NCBI GenBank assembly: GCA_008638375.1
Contig: CM018033.1
Coordinates: forward strand, 12,670,880-12,734,879
Direction of reading: 5' to 3'
Source: Nyssa sinensis
Lineage: Eukaryota > Streptophyta > Magnoliopsida > Cornales > Nyssaceae
Length of the DNA: 64,000 bases
The notes under the pieces are model-generated. The model made no database searches, was not told where the DNA came from, and was given only the letters and a program-made list of their open reading frames with translations. Within the stretch, counting starts at the first letter, position 1, and each line of letters begins with the position of its first letter. Shown piece after piece: positions 44,474 to 56,508 of this stretch. A program made the position numbers and the translations under genes.

Positions 44474-46782
44474 ATAGGCTTGTGTTCATTAATATATGTG
44501 TTATATGCATGTATCTTTATTAAGAGAAAAAAATCATGCATCAAACTCACATGGTTGATTTTTAAAAGATCATTATATGAACACTTTTCGAACGATCCGC
44601 CATTGTGGATGTGTTCTTTATAGCCCTAATAGGTAGCCCTTAAAATTTCATGACGATCCATCGTTGGATCTATGAGAGATTTGAATTTAAAGTTCTGATT
44701 TTTCATGAAAACATAACTTTAATTTGAATCTTTGGGTTTTAATACGATTTGTAAGACTTCAATTCTTGTGTATGAAATTTATATCGATTTGTTCATTGTT
44801 CCAAGAGCTTTCCAAGGTACATAATTTTTTGTTGAAAAATTGAATGAGATATAAAGTCCCAAAGTCTACCCTTAAAATTTTGGTAGCGCCATAAAAATCA
44901 GTTGTTGATGAAGATGAAGTGCAGGCAACGTTATTCCTAGTCGCACAAATGGCGCGTACAAGCGCGTGTTGCCTTATCTTAATAATTAAGGGCCACCACT
45001 AAATTAATATCTCATGGCAATTAAGAAAAAGTTATCAATATTGAAATACAGGAATAGATGATAGCTTTTGATAAGACACACCAATAAGGATGCATGTCCC
45101 AAGAAGAGAAATACAACATTTGTTGTTGAAACAAATTTTGCAACTCCACTTGTGCACATGGTGCGTGGGAGAGCGTGATAGACTTTTGGTGGTCCACCAT
45201 TGACACGAGTGGGATGTTGGGATAATGTCTTACTATTTTGGGCCTTTTATACTATATTTGTAAATATTTGAGCCATTGGAATATTTTTAAAATAATATTT
45301 ATTACTTAAAAAAGTATGAAAACTTATTTAAATAATTTCTAAAATTTTCCAAAAGGTTGGATTTGTGATTAAAATTACAATGAGTGTTTAGTACACTCTT
45401 TAGGGCTCAAATTATTTTTTAGTGAGTTTTTGACCTATTATGGATATTTTTGGGACTTAAAAACTTATAATTTTTTATCCCAAACAAAAATTGGTTAAAA
45501 ATTTTAGAAAATTTATTTTAAATGTGAAAAAATCTTGGAAAGACTCTGAAAATTAGGAGCATTTACAGTATGTATGGATCATATTTTTTGGGTCATATGT
45601 GGATTATTTTTGTTTTAATTATCATGTGGATAATTATTTAGTGCATGATTATTGCATAATATTGATCCCCATTAATTGTGAGACCCAAATACTTACTCCC
45701 ATTGTGGTGAGGTGTGGTAAAGTCATCCATCAAGATCCATTATATTGTTATGCATGCGGATGTATGTTGTGATTGGATGAGTTTATTTAATTGATATTCT
45801 AATACACGTGTTGTTGTAATGTATGGAATAACAAGGTTAATTTTGTGATATATGAGATATTGACGCGATATCCTCATTTATTTTATTGCTTTTAGTAGAT
45901 TGATGTAATAGGTTCATTCTACAATGTAATAAATTTTGGAAAGATTGTATTTATTTATGAAGCCTTGTAAGGGGATGTATTTTCTTTGCAAACTCATGTG
46001 TCCATAAATTACCTTGGCATGATGTACTAGAATGTCAATTGGACTCAAGTGGAGTCTACTTTTTATTGATTATTATTATTATGTTGATAAATTAAATTTA
46101 TTTTAATTTAGAATTATATCGTGTGGATGAATTAAAATTGTTTTAATTGACAAATTATTTTGTTTGAAATTATTTAAAAATGTACTTCTATTTATATAAA
46201 TGGGCGATGATTATGAGCTTAGCGAAATTTTCGATCTCATAATATTTTTAATTGAATTTCTGGTAGCAGAATAATATAATGAATGTATGCTTAAATGTCA
46301 CCCTACATAATATGATAGTAGTGAAATAGCCTCAATGAATGTGAATGCCGACTTGACCAATAGAAATGCTTAGAATGACCACATCACATATATAGCATAT
46401 ATGTAAACATTGACCAATAGGAAACATATTCTAATACCTTGAGACATGAAAGCCTGTCATAATTAGTTAAATTGGTAAATGCATAAATCTAATTGAAAAA
46501 TTGTTTAGATTAGTTCCATGACAATTTTAGACTTGCCTTTGATGAGCCAAAAATTCTCTCCATATAGTAACTTGGCTCGTATTTAATTTTTTTTTTAAAA
46601 AAAAAACTTACATGACGCTACTTATTTAAATAAAAATATTTTTTAAAATAACGCGTCATCTTGAGACAGAAGGTAAAGCGCTAAGAGGCGAACTCCTAAA
46701 CTAACCTTATCACCTAGGGTAGGCAAAACAAGGCTTTTAAGCCTATGCTCATAGACAAGGGAGAGTTGCTAACTAGGGTGGG
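44474..46782. other. Decayed interior after the primer-binding site
   Basis: AT-rich sequence that begins like a Copia leader (repeated GATCC motifs near 44600-44680) but encodes nothing recognisable. It ends where the minus-strand LTR begins. Confidence 0.35.
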
Positions 46783-49700
46783 TGTCATGACCCGAAACCT
46801 ACCCTATGTGGATTAGGGGTAGGTAATCGACATAGTCACTCAGACAAACTGTACAAAATCAAATAAATCGCACCAAAGAGTAATAAATTTTTTTTCTTTT
46901 ATTTATCAAGTACAGAAGCTACACATATGCAACTCATTTGATATCCAAATCAAACTTTAACAATCATCGATAAGATTGTCTCCAAGTACAATTTTCATCA
47001 TTATTGATCACAATTCAAATCTAATGACGTCTTTCAATATTACTAAGTCACAATGTCTAATATGAGTATCATCCTTACAAGATTAATTCAAACTAAGTCT
47101 TGGAGCTATACATCATCAACATTTCCCACAAGCACATCACTAGCTCCATTAGTCGCCATCATTGCCTTCTTTCCATATTGTGTTACTAGAAAAACTTTTA
47201 TAATTCTAGGGTGAGCTAACTTAGCTCAGTAAGTAAATCCTTTACCCTACGATAGGTTACACAAGGGTGTATAACAAGAGAATAATCATAGGATTTCAAG
47301 TTCAAAGGCATTGACCATCAGGCCGGAATAACATAGTTCATAAGGAGTTCACAAATGCAATAAGAATGACTAAGCAAGTCAACAAGAAAATATTTATCAA
47401 CATATGATGTTTAGTTGCCCAAACCAAATGGATTCAAATCGAATACAAAAGATAAGCCTCATAGGCGTATTTATCATTCAAAGAATGACATCATCAAGTG
47501 AACAAATGGTGTGGAATCAAATATATATAAATTGAGTCAAATAGATGCTACCAAATAGGGCCCTGTTACCCCCACACAACACTCAGTCCAGGTTCATCAC
47601 TCATCTCTAGGTTCCCCTTAATGGCACCAAAAGCTCTTATCATCATATCAAAATGTCCTCATCAAGACAACGTGTTGGGTATCATTCCCAAAGACCAACC
47701 CATAGGTCATTAGCACCCAAGGAGTCAAGATGGACGTTGTGACAAATACAACCCCAGGTAATCACAAATAATGTTATCAGCAAAAGGATTCTACAAGGTA
47801 TGTGCATATACATAGGTTACAAACATCCACAACAAAAGGGATCACAAGATAAGGTAAAGCTAAGGCATCAAAGGACTTATAGATATTCACAACAAATAGG
47901 ATCTCAAAAAATCACAAATTACACATAATAGAATCACGATAATCAATGGGTTGTGGACTTGAAGCAATTACTGATGCATATTTTAAGAAATAAAGATTAA
48001 CAGCTATACCAGTAGGCCACATTAGCAGATTAGAGATCCACATATTAGAGTTTGAGTTTACTTACATTGGGTTCTTAGCATTGCATTCCCATACTGGTAC
48101 CATAGTAGCTATCCCATAGCCTTATTCCATTTTTTCATCATTAGGGTGATCCTATAATCATGGATAAAAAATACATTGTATATTGAATTAGTATTCATTC
48201 TAAATTTAAGCATCTATATTCAGTGTTTTAAGTTTTTTTGAACTTAGTCTAATCGGTTAAAAGATCCTCAAATTCTTAATTTGGGGTTCCTGATGCTTTA
48301 TACCTTTTTTAGCCCCTTCAAGGGCATAATGATAATTTATACTTTTAATGCCTCGTATTTCTCTGTATATAATTTACGTATTTGGACTTCATTTTTGAGT
48401 TTAGACGATCCTTATAACATTTACGTTGACTTTTTAATTTCATCTTTACACTTCTGGTAACTTCATTATGTCTTAAAGGCGTATTCATCATTTTTTAATT
48501 TGTTACCGGGTCTTATTTTTCTCAAAAGGACGTTACCATCAAGTCTGGAATGTCTAAGATAATCAATTTAGGCTTTTTTGAATCTTAATTTACATATTTG
48601 TAACTTATATTAAGCCTAGGGAATTTTCATAATTTTACACTTTCACGTGTCTATATTTTTGAAACTTCGTTTCATAAAATGGATTTTGCCATTGGGTCCA
48701 GAATATAATCATCGGAGTTCAATTGATCGCTTAATTAATCATTAGGACAGAATTGAAATTATTCTAGTTTTCCCGTTCATATATTTTGGGATAATTTCAC
48801 AAATTGAACTTTGCCATTGAGTCTAGAATGCCCAAAAACATTGGGTTAGACTCTTCTTTCATTTTAATTGGCCTCCATTTAGCCTATTTTTGGCTTAAGG
48901 GCATTTTGGTAATTTTTTATAATTTAAAAGGATTTAAAAAATAATTATAATTATTTTTTTGGGCCTTTTCGTAATTAAAAAAAATTCATGGGGGTCAAAA
49001 CCTAATTTTAGGAACTTTAAAACCCTAAATCATCTGGTCTGGTCCCTGTCTAAGTGAACCGGAATCAATTCAATTAGGAACTGACCGATCCAACTGATTC
49101 TTTGTGCCATGTTGACGTCATGCTGACATTAACACCATTTTATCAAAACGTTATCGTTTCATTTAAACCAGATCCGTTTAGTTTTTCAGTCAAGACTCGA
49201 ACTAGATCCTACCCGAATGACCCGACCGGCATAGTATCCATCTCCCTCATTTTTTCGGCGAGGGTTCCAGTCACCTCCTCTGGCAATGGTGACTAGAAAC
49301 TTGAAAATCTCAAATTTTTCTCGCAGTTTTCTAGCCTAGTTTTAGACCGTTTCTTCACCCAAACATCTCTAAAACATTATTGAAAGGGTTTGGGGTCGAT
49401 TTTATCTTTTAAATTCGATCGAACAATCGGATTTCCCAAAGGCCTAACTTTTCGATCACATCGAATATCTCTCTTGTTATTGGACCAATTTGGTCCATTT
49501 TTGTTCCGTTGTTCATCATTTTCATAGGGCTACTCATTAATGATTTCGAAACTAAGCTTAACTCTAGATTCCACGAAAATTTGATTATCAACTCAAACTT
49601 GCAACTCCTTATAAAATGCTTATTTATGAGCCAATCAATGTGTTTCTTTTTGTATCATGACCTATTTCTCATCTAGTTTGGCCCATGATCACAAAACAAC

Positions 49701-50804
49701 GTTTGGTTCAACTCGAAAGCTTGACCTAGTTTTCAAGCTTCTAGCAATGGCGGGTTTAGGTTCTCTTTGGGTTTTTCTTCAATTTTCCTTTACTAAAATT
49801 CATACAGATGCTTTAATAACAATCCAAAATGAAAAAAGGGTTCGAAATTTACCTGTTTGATGGTTATATTTAGAATTTCTCTCTCTAAGATTCTCTTTCT
49901 CTCTCTACGAGCTTTCTCCTCTTCCTCTCCTATTCTATGGACTGACTCAGTTACCATCTTTCTCTTTCCATTTGGGCTTCCTTCATGGCTTTGAGGCTAT
50001 GCCTACAAGCATTTCTTCATTTTCTCTCTTTCTTTCTCTTTTTCACACTTTCTCTCTCTCTGCATGTTTATAATACTAGGTCTAAAAATACACAAGATTT
50101 CACAATACGCAAGTGTCTGAATCTACACAGCACACATACACACTTAAGATCTGATCACATATCATGAGGGTGGTGTATAAAACCTGATTGGTTGGAGTGA
50201 GGGTGCAATGGGGTGTTGCCATTTGTCTTTTTTTAAAAAAAATTTTTTCCCTGAATTTTCCACCATATTTTATGGGTTGTATATATATCATGTGGCTGAT
50301 ATAACACAAAAGTGCTTGTAGCCTAGTAGCTATTCTTTTTGGTATAAGTTTTTCCTTGTTTCTTAGTCTTGGGTTCGAGCCTTGGTAGGAGTATTTTGGC
50401 CCATTTTTTTCTTCTATTTTCTTTTTGGTGTATTACATTGTATTTTAATTATTCCCAAAAGTCTTTCATAATTTTTGGAATAGTCTGGACTAAGTATACA
50501 ATATTCATGTACCACTAATTTTGCCTTAGTGCATTGCATGCACTAATCTTCCAAAACTATTCATGTGTCAATCCTTGATTAACACCAATCATAATTTGTC
50601 TTCAAGTCATGATCGTTTTCATTAAATTACTTCCTTAAAATTGATTGTCTCCAATTCATAGCTTATTGCTCTCATTTTTATATTTGTCTCAATATTCATA
50701 GGCTGTTAGTCTTAAGTAGAATTGTCCATAATTATTAAACTATTTATCTTATGATAATCCTCATTATCCTTAATTGCCCCACTTAATTGGGTCGAGATGT
50801 TACA
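46783..50804 (-). mobile_element. 3' LTR (4022 bp) of a minus-strand gypsy element, subfamily B
   Basis: On the minus strand it starts TGTAACATCTCGACCC at 50804 and ends TTTCGGGTCATGACA at 46783, the same ends as the solo LTRs here. It directly follows a polypurine tract and the end of a pol-like frame, so it is a 3' LTR, not a solo LTR. It carries the GGACTCAACGG-type modules and a tRNA-like segment antisense to the LTR near 50325-50395. Confidence 0.8.
50325..50395 (+). repeat. tRNA-like segment, antisense to the minus-strand LTR
   Basis: TAGCCTAGTAG (A-box-like) is followed about 50 nt later by GGTTCGAGCC (B-box-like). It aligns with the minus strand of 42650-42725 in the truncated subfamily B copy. 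Confidence 0.55.
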
Positions 50805-50900
50805 TTCTCCTCCCTTAAAAATAATTTTGTCCTCAAAACTCGGACATCCATATTCAGAAAGCTCTATTATCTTTTCATACTAATTTCATTAACCTGATTT
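50805..50900 (-). pseudogene. End of a Ty3/gypsy pol frame with polypurine tract
   Basis: On the minus strand the frame reads YGCPSFEDKIIFKGGECN, running through the AAGGGAGGAGAA polypurine tract (50805-50816) into the LTR start. An EDK.LFKGEGNV-type C-terminus is usual for chromodomain-bearing gypsy (Tekay/Del-like) polyproteins. Upstream sequence on this strand is too decayed to read domains. Confidence 0.55.
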
Positions 50901-52860
50901 CTTTTAATTTGTCCCTTGAGATTATTATTGGTACCTAGAACATTGTGTCCTCAAATAAGAAAATTTTTCAAACAAGATTAACAATTCTTTAGTACTTTTC
51001 TTTGTTTAATTCAATAGTGGTCTTGAAAGTCAATGTTTGACTTTTTAACTTTTACTCTCAATGCCTTGAAACTTTAAACTCAAAGTCTCCAAATTATTGG
51101 ATTAGTATTTCAATGCTTATTTCTTTAGTCTTGGGACCTGTGGTTATGGGTCCACCATGCTTTCATTACTTACTCTGAGTCATCTCTTTAATATATTGAC
51201 TATTCCCCATTGTTACCCATATTTGACTAGTTCCACGTCTAGTTGCCATATTGATCTTATTTGGCACTAAGTCGCAATTACATTTTTTTTTTTTCTGTGG
51301 GTTATTTTAGTAGTAATCTGGAAAGTCAAGGGTGTAGCTAAACTACACCATTTTCATCGTTTGGTGAGTACTACATTCTTTATTCAAGTACTTTGATCTT
51401 CGTTAAGGACAAAGTCCTTGATTGATTCACACAACTCCATTTTCCTTCTGATTTCTTTTGAGTTGCAAATCTTTCCTCGGATTTACTACATGTGTTTGGT
51501 CGCATGTTTCGTAACGTCATTTACTTAAGTCTTTTTTCGTCCATTTGACTTTATTTGAGTAGTTGCACGCATTGTATTTCCTCTTTTTGTTTTCAGGAGT
51601 ATCCTTGGGTTCATGCAAAGATGGTTTACTCGTGTGCCTTTTGCATTACAACATTTTTTCAATGTAAGGGTAACTTTTGATTTATTCGTAATATCCAATT
51701 GTGATTTTTAGTCACGTGCCCATTTATATGGGTCACTTAAGTCGAAGATTTGTCAATCTTCTTTCGCCTTATTTTTGTACTAACTCGTTCACATACTTGC
51801 ATTTGTTTCAAATTCGTATGCATTCATTCTCATGATTTAGAAAGGTTGAGGAAGTTAGTTCCTCCATTTGTTCCAAATTATTAGTTGGTATGAATATTTT
51901 TTATTTCTTGCTCACAATTGAGCTTTTCATAGATTTTGATCTCCCATGTTTTTTATGGGTTGAAGTATAGTAAGGTAACTCAGTTTATTTCTTCTTTTAG
52001 CCTTGGTGAACTTATTGAAGATCATTAGAGTAGTCTTTTATCCCCAATTACTAATTCTTCATATAAAAATTAACTTTTTGAAAATACTTTTAACTATGAT
52101 ATTGTATTTGGTTTACTTCTAACTGTTAGTAATCATAAAATAAAAAATTCAAACGCAATTTGTTTAAATAATCTCTCTGTCGCTATCCCTCCATCCAATT
52201 GTCGTTATCATTTTCATTATCTTCTCATCTTCATCCACCTTTCAATTATGAGATCATGATTGGTCGACTTCTCAAGATATTATTATACGTGTAAAGTTAA
52301 CAGGTAAAATGCTTATTCTAAATGTCGTATTTTGGTCAATTGATTACAATTGTTGGAACTTTTTACTAGTCACTAAAATTGAGTATCAATTTCCATATTT
52401 AGAATTATGAGAATATACATCTATGGGTTTACTTCATCATTAGCAGCTAATATTGCGTATTTGCAATTTCCTTTTATTTTTTAATAAAATTTTTATCTGT
52501 TTATCAAACAAATTTAGTCTCTTTGGATATGGTTTCAAAAATCATTTTCAATTTTTTTTTAAAAAAGAATTGATAGAAAAAAACACATTTTTTCTAATTT
52601 TCATTTTTTTTCCAAAAGAAATTCTGAAATCATCCATTTTTTGTATTTTCAAAAATTCAAATTCTTAAAATGAATTTGAAAATAAAAATGGCTTGAAAAC
52701 ACAAATATTTTTAAAATAAGAAATTTATGAGAAGGTCCATTTTTAGGTCTAAAATTAGTTCTTGTAATTTCAAATATTTGAATTCATTTTAAAATGAAAA
52801 TGATTTGAAAATAAAATTATTTTTAAAATTCTTACTGTTTTCATTCTCAAAATTACAAAA
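50901..52860 (-). other. Decayed interior of the minus-strand gypsy element
   Basis: It lies where pol would be expected but no protease, reverse transcriptase or integrase motif could be read. Short frames such as 52453-52668 are Phe/Ile-rich by composition only. Confidence 0.35.
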
Positions 52861-52865
52861 AAATA

Positions 52866-53389
52866 GGGTAAATTATACTAATCTTCCCTGAGGTTTCTAA
52901 CAATTACACTGAACTCTCTTAAGATTTTTGAAATTACATTGATCTCTCATACTTTACATAATATTATACAGATACTTCTATCTAGATATTTTTTTTCCTT
53001 CAAAATGACCAAATTGCCCCTTTTATTAATTTAGTTTTGCATTTTTTCAATTTTGACCAAATTTTTCTATCTTTTTTTAAAGACTTTTTTATTATTTTAT
53101 TTAAAAATAATTTTAAAGTAAATAAATTATTTGTATTTTTTATAAAAATAAATTTAAGGTTTTTATCAATATTTATTTAGAAAATGAAAAAAAAATTGGT
53201 TAAAATTTTAAAAATTTTAAAAAAAAAAAACATGAAAGGGGTAGTTTTGTTATTTAAAAAAAAAAAACTTGACTCAGGGGTATCTGTTTATTGTCAGGTA
53301 AAGTAAGAGAAGTTACTGTAATTTCAGAAATCTCAGAAAAAATCAGTGTAATTATCAAAAACCTCAGGATATGTCATTATAATTTACCC
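52866..53389. mobile_element. Mutator-type MITE (524 bp)
   Basis: It begins GGGTAAATTATA and ends with the inverted counterpart (TATAATTTACCC). The terminal inverted repeats stay alignable for roughly 100 bp (including CCTGAGGTTT, AATTACACTGA, GAAATTACA). It is flanked by a 9-bp duplication AAAAAAATA (52857-52865 and 53390-53398), the size made by Mutator-like transposases. The A-rich duplication is weaker evidence than a complex one. There is no coding capacity. Confidence 0.8.
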
Positions 53390-53689
53390 AAAAAAATAAA
53401 ATTAAAATGAAAACAGTAAAAACAAAAAACATATCCAATCGTTAATGGTTGAGAAAAATATTCTAATCAAGCAACTTACCAACAAAATAAAATAAAAGCA
53501 AAATTGTTCGATCTAGCTAGGTAAATATGGTCCAATTCATATGATTGCTTCTATTTTTTTCAGCTACATTTAATTGGCCACCTTGCTTACACACGAAAAA
53601 TGTGTACGCGACTTGAGGTGTATTAGCAAGCATGCGTATTGGAAATCTAGGGAGAAGCACTCAACCCAAAGGTCTAAGGTGGGACAAGA

Positions 53690-53851
53690 TTTTTTAACAA
53701 CACTATTATTGATCTTACCCCCAAATTTGGGTTCCATTAAAGGCTAGAGCTTTTAACAAATAAATGGTAATTTTTCAACAACACTATTATTTGATCTAAT
53801 GCCCAAATTTGGGTTGAAATAAAAGGCCATAGCTTTTAGCAAATATATAGT
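53690..53851 (+). repeat. Tandem duplication, 81-bp period
   Basis: Two diverged copies sharing CAACACTATTATT, CCAAATTTGGGTT and AGCTTTTA.CAAATA. The inner AAATTTGGGTT region is conserved. Confidence 0.8.
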
Positions 53852-54311
53852 GATTTTATAATTATAATACATATGCATTCTTTGTCATTTGCAATTATAA
53901 TTTCTTATATAATTAATTATAACTCATTTCAATTTACACAACAAATTCTTCTCCCAATCAATTTGGCCGAGTTATATAATTAATTGTAACTATATTTTCC
54001 AAGTCCTCCAAGTATGTAAAATAGAGTATCTCTAAGGTAGCGATGTCAAATAAGTCGGCCTAATACTGCCCATTAACTTGAGGCTTTTTAGTACCAACTA
54101 ACTGAGTCATCCGACCCATTTAATTATCGTGTTGTGTTATGTCCTGCCTAAGTTTCAAAAAATATAGTCCAACATGGGTCATGGGCATGACATGTGGTGG
54201 GCTTAGGCTATGCCTGGCAAGCCATTCCGAAGCTATCCCGTTTCAGTTTTTTTTTTTAAAGTTTATTTTACACTGTGATTTAAAAAATTTAATGTTCATG
54301 TATACAATTAA

Positions 54312-54312
<1 letters not shown>

Positions 54313-54342
<30 letters not shown>

Positions 54343-54343
54343 T
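54313..54343 (+). repeat. GT/TA microsatellite
   Basis: (GT)n followed by (AT)n. Confidence 0.9.
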
Positions 54344-54381
54344 ATGTATACTAAAATTTAATGATATGAACAATTAATTTA

Positions 54382-54545
54382 CAGTCAACCCTCTTATAAT
54401 TAACAGATGTAGGACATTGAAAATTTATTAATTATTAAGTTTTCTCATACTTTCATTAACCAAATTATTTCTTACATGTAAATGATTTTGGGTACAAAAA
54501 TAAGACCTTATATGCAACTTTTCAACGATATTTTAGTTTTTCATA
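54382..54545 (+). mobile_element. Fragment of an Emigrant/Lemi-like (pogo-type) MITE
   Basis: The left end ACAGTCAACCCTCTTATAAT resembles the CAGTAAAACCTCTATAAATT terminus of Emigrant/Lemi elements of the Tc1/mariner (pogo) group, followed by TTATTAATTATTAAG. The matching right end was not found. Confidence 0.4.
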
Positions 54546-54556
54546 AAAAAATACTT

Positions 54557-54740
54557 GGGTAAATTACACTTTTCATCCCTATAGTTTATACTTGATTTCA
54601 ATTTAGTCCTTATTATTTCAATTATTGTAATGTTGTCCTCTCAATTTTGGCCCCTTTCTAATTTAATCCTTCCGCCCAGTTCATTTGTCTATTTTATACC
54701 GAAAAGGCACATGTGCATATCACATGCTACAACTATGGGC
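54557..54740 (+). mobile_element. Possible half of a second Mutator-like MITE
   Basis: Starts GGGTAAATTACACTTTTCAT, the same kind of terminus as the element at 52866. No matching inverted end was seen before the Copia-like LTR at about 54812. Confidence 0.35.
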
Positions 54741-54811
54741 AAATAAGTCTTTTTACTTCCATTATAAAAAGCCATTTCTCTCAATCATACTATTAGGACC
54801 ATGGTGTCTGA

Positions 54812-56452
54812 TGTTGTAATTGGGTAATTTGATTTTGACAAAACGTGTTTTGATTAGTAATCATTGCATTAGTCCTAGGCTTAGTGTATCTCAATGCCTG
54901 TTCTACCTCAAGATGGTTCAAGCTTTATTGCCATGATCATCTACCGGCCATTTTGGTTCTTGAAGGGTAAATTGGGTAATTCAGACTTTTGTTTTGAGTT
55001 TGATCTCAGACACTCACACATTGCATGTATTACATATATTAAACATCATATCATTATGTGTGTAATTGCTTTGTGATTGTGAAACAATTTTCCCAAAAAT
55101 GCATATTTCAAAACAATGAGGGAAATCGAGTTTACAAGACAAACAAAGAATGAGAAACTCTTCGTTGTTCGTTTGAACGAATCATTGGCTCATTCGAACA
55201 AACATCAGGAAGTTCATTTTTGCTCGTTCTTATTCGTTCGATGGGACTACATAAAACGAAGACCTGCAACCTCTGAACGTTGCTCGTTTGATGTTCATTC
55301 CATGCTCATTCGAACGAAGAGGTGTTTTTTCAAATAATCAATAATTCGTTCAAATGAACACTACGCGAAAAATAGAAAAATTTATGTTTTTAAGCTTAAT
55401 TTGTGATCCGACCTCATGGATATAAATTGACGAGAATTCAGTTTCTATTCAGTGAGAACAGAATGAGAGAGAGTTCTAATTGTGAGAGTTATACACTTGA
55501 AAGATCTAAAAGCTTTCATGAGTGAACAATTATAATTATATATCATGCATATCTCTACTCTAATCATTCATTGATTTAGATCAAATCACATGATCCAAGT
55601 TAATACAAAGAGCCTCAATTTTATGTCAATTCACCATTGAAGAGTTTTGAGTTGAACCTTGATGATTCATTGTTGAGCGATCAGTAGATATCGAGATTAT
55701 GAGGATTTGCAATTGTGAAGTAGCTTGATTGGAGGATTTTGAGACCTTGGAGAGTGTTCGGTTGTATGAAGATTCTGACTATGAGGAGCTTTTGGATTCA
55801 AGGGAAATTGAAGGCGTTAACGGGTAGAACGGAACTTGAGGTACAAAGTCTGGTTCAGTCTTTGCATTGTAATTCGACCTCAATCATAGTAGAACTTTTC
55901 CCCGAGCATGGTCGACTCCAAAATTCTCCACCATGGATAGTTTTCCTTGATGGTTTATGTGTCATCACTTCGTTTTGTAATTTTTCTTACTCTTCATGCA
56001 TTACAATTTCCAATTTGCTTGAATTAATTACTTCTGCTATATAGAGATTTAGGTTTTCATGAATTGTAGAATTTGATCTTTAATTGAATAATTGAGAACC
56101 TTAATTGTGAAATTGGAATAGCAAATTGAATTGTAGATTTGACAAATAATCACATAGTTTAATTTCAATTTGAATTGCAAATTTGATATTCAACTTGAAC
56201 TAGTGGATCATTTAGGATTGTGTTGAATGATATGTTTTGACAAACACTACTTGATTACTAAATTGGATGGATTGTGACTTGTGATTAAATTGTGCACTAT
56301 TGTGGAATACTCTTTCAATTTACAATTCATTTACTTTTCCATTTTAGTAGTTGTTAGTGTTGTGGTTGAAAAATTGAAGAAATTACAAAAGTTGTACATA
56401 CCTATTCAACCCCCCTTTTTAGGTTATATTCACACCACGGGACCAACCAACA
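54812..56452 (+). mobile_element. 5' LTR of Copia-like copy B
   Basis: The left end (TGTTGTAATTGGGTAATTTG) aligns with the LTR of copy A at 15864, and both carry GACAAAAC shortly after. CGTT(C/T)GAACGAA-type motifs occur near 55165 and 55310. The right end is the CA just before the primer-binding site; CAACCCCCCTTTTTAGG near 56407 is usual shortly before that end. The length is about 1.64 kb; the left boundary is uncertain by several bases. Confidence 0.65.
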
Positions 56453-56455
56453 AAA

Positions 56456-56468
56456 TGGTATTAGAGCC
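56456..56468 (+). other. Primer-binding site of Copia-like copy B
   Basis: TGGTATTAGAGCC differs by one base from the usual initiator tRNA-Met site TGGTATCAGAGCC. Confidence 0.75.
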
Positions 56469-56508
56469 TACTCTCAAAGGAAATTAATTGGATACCTAAG
56501 TGTGAAAA

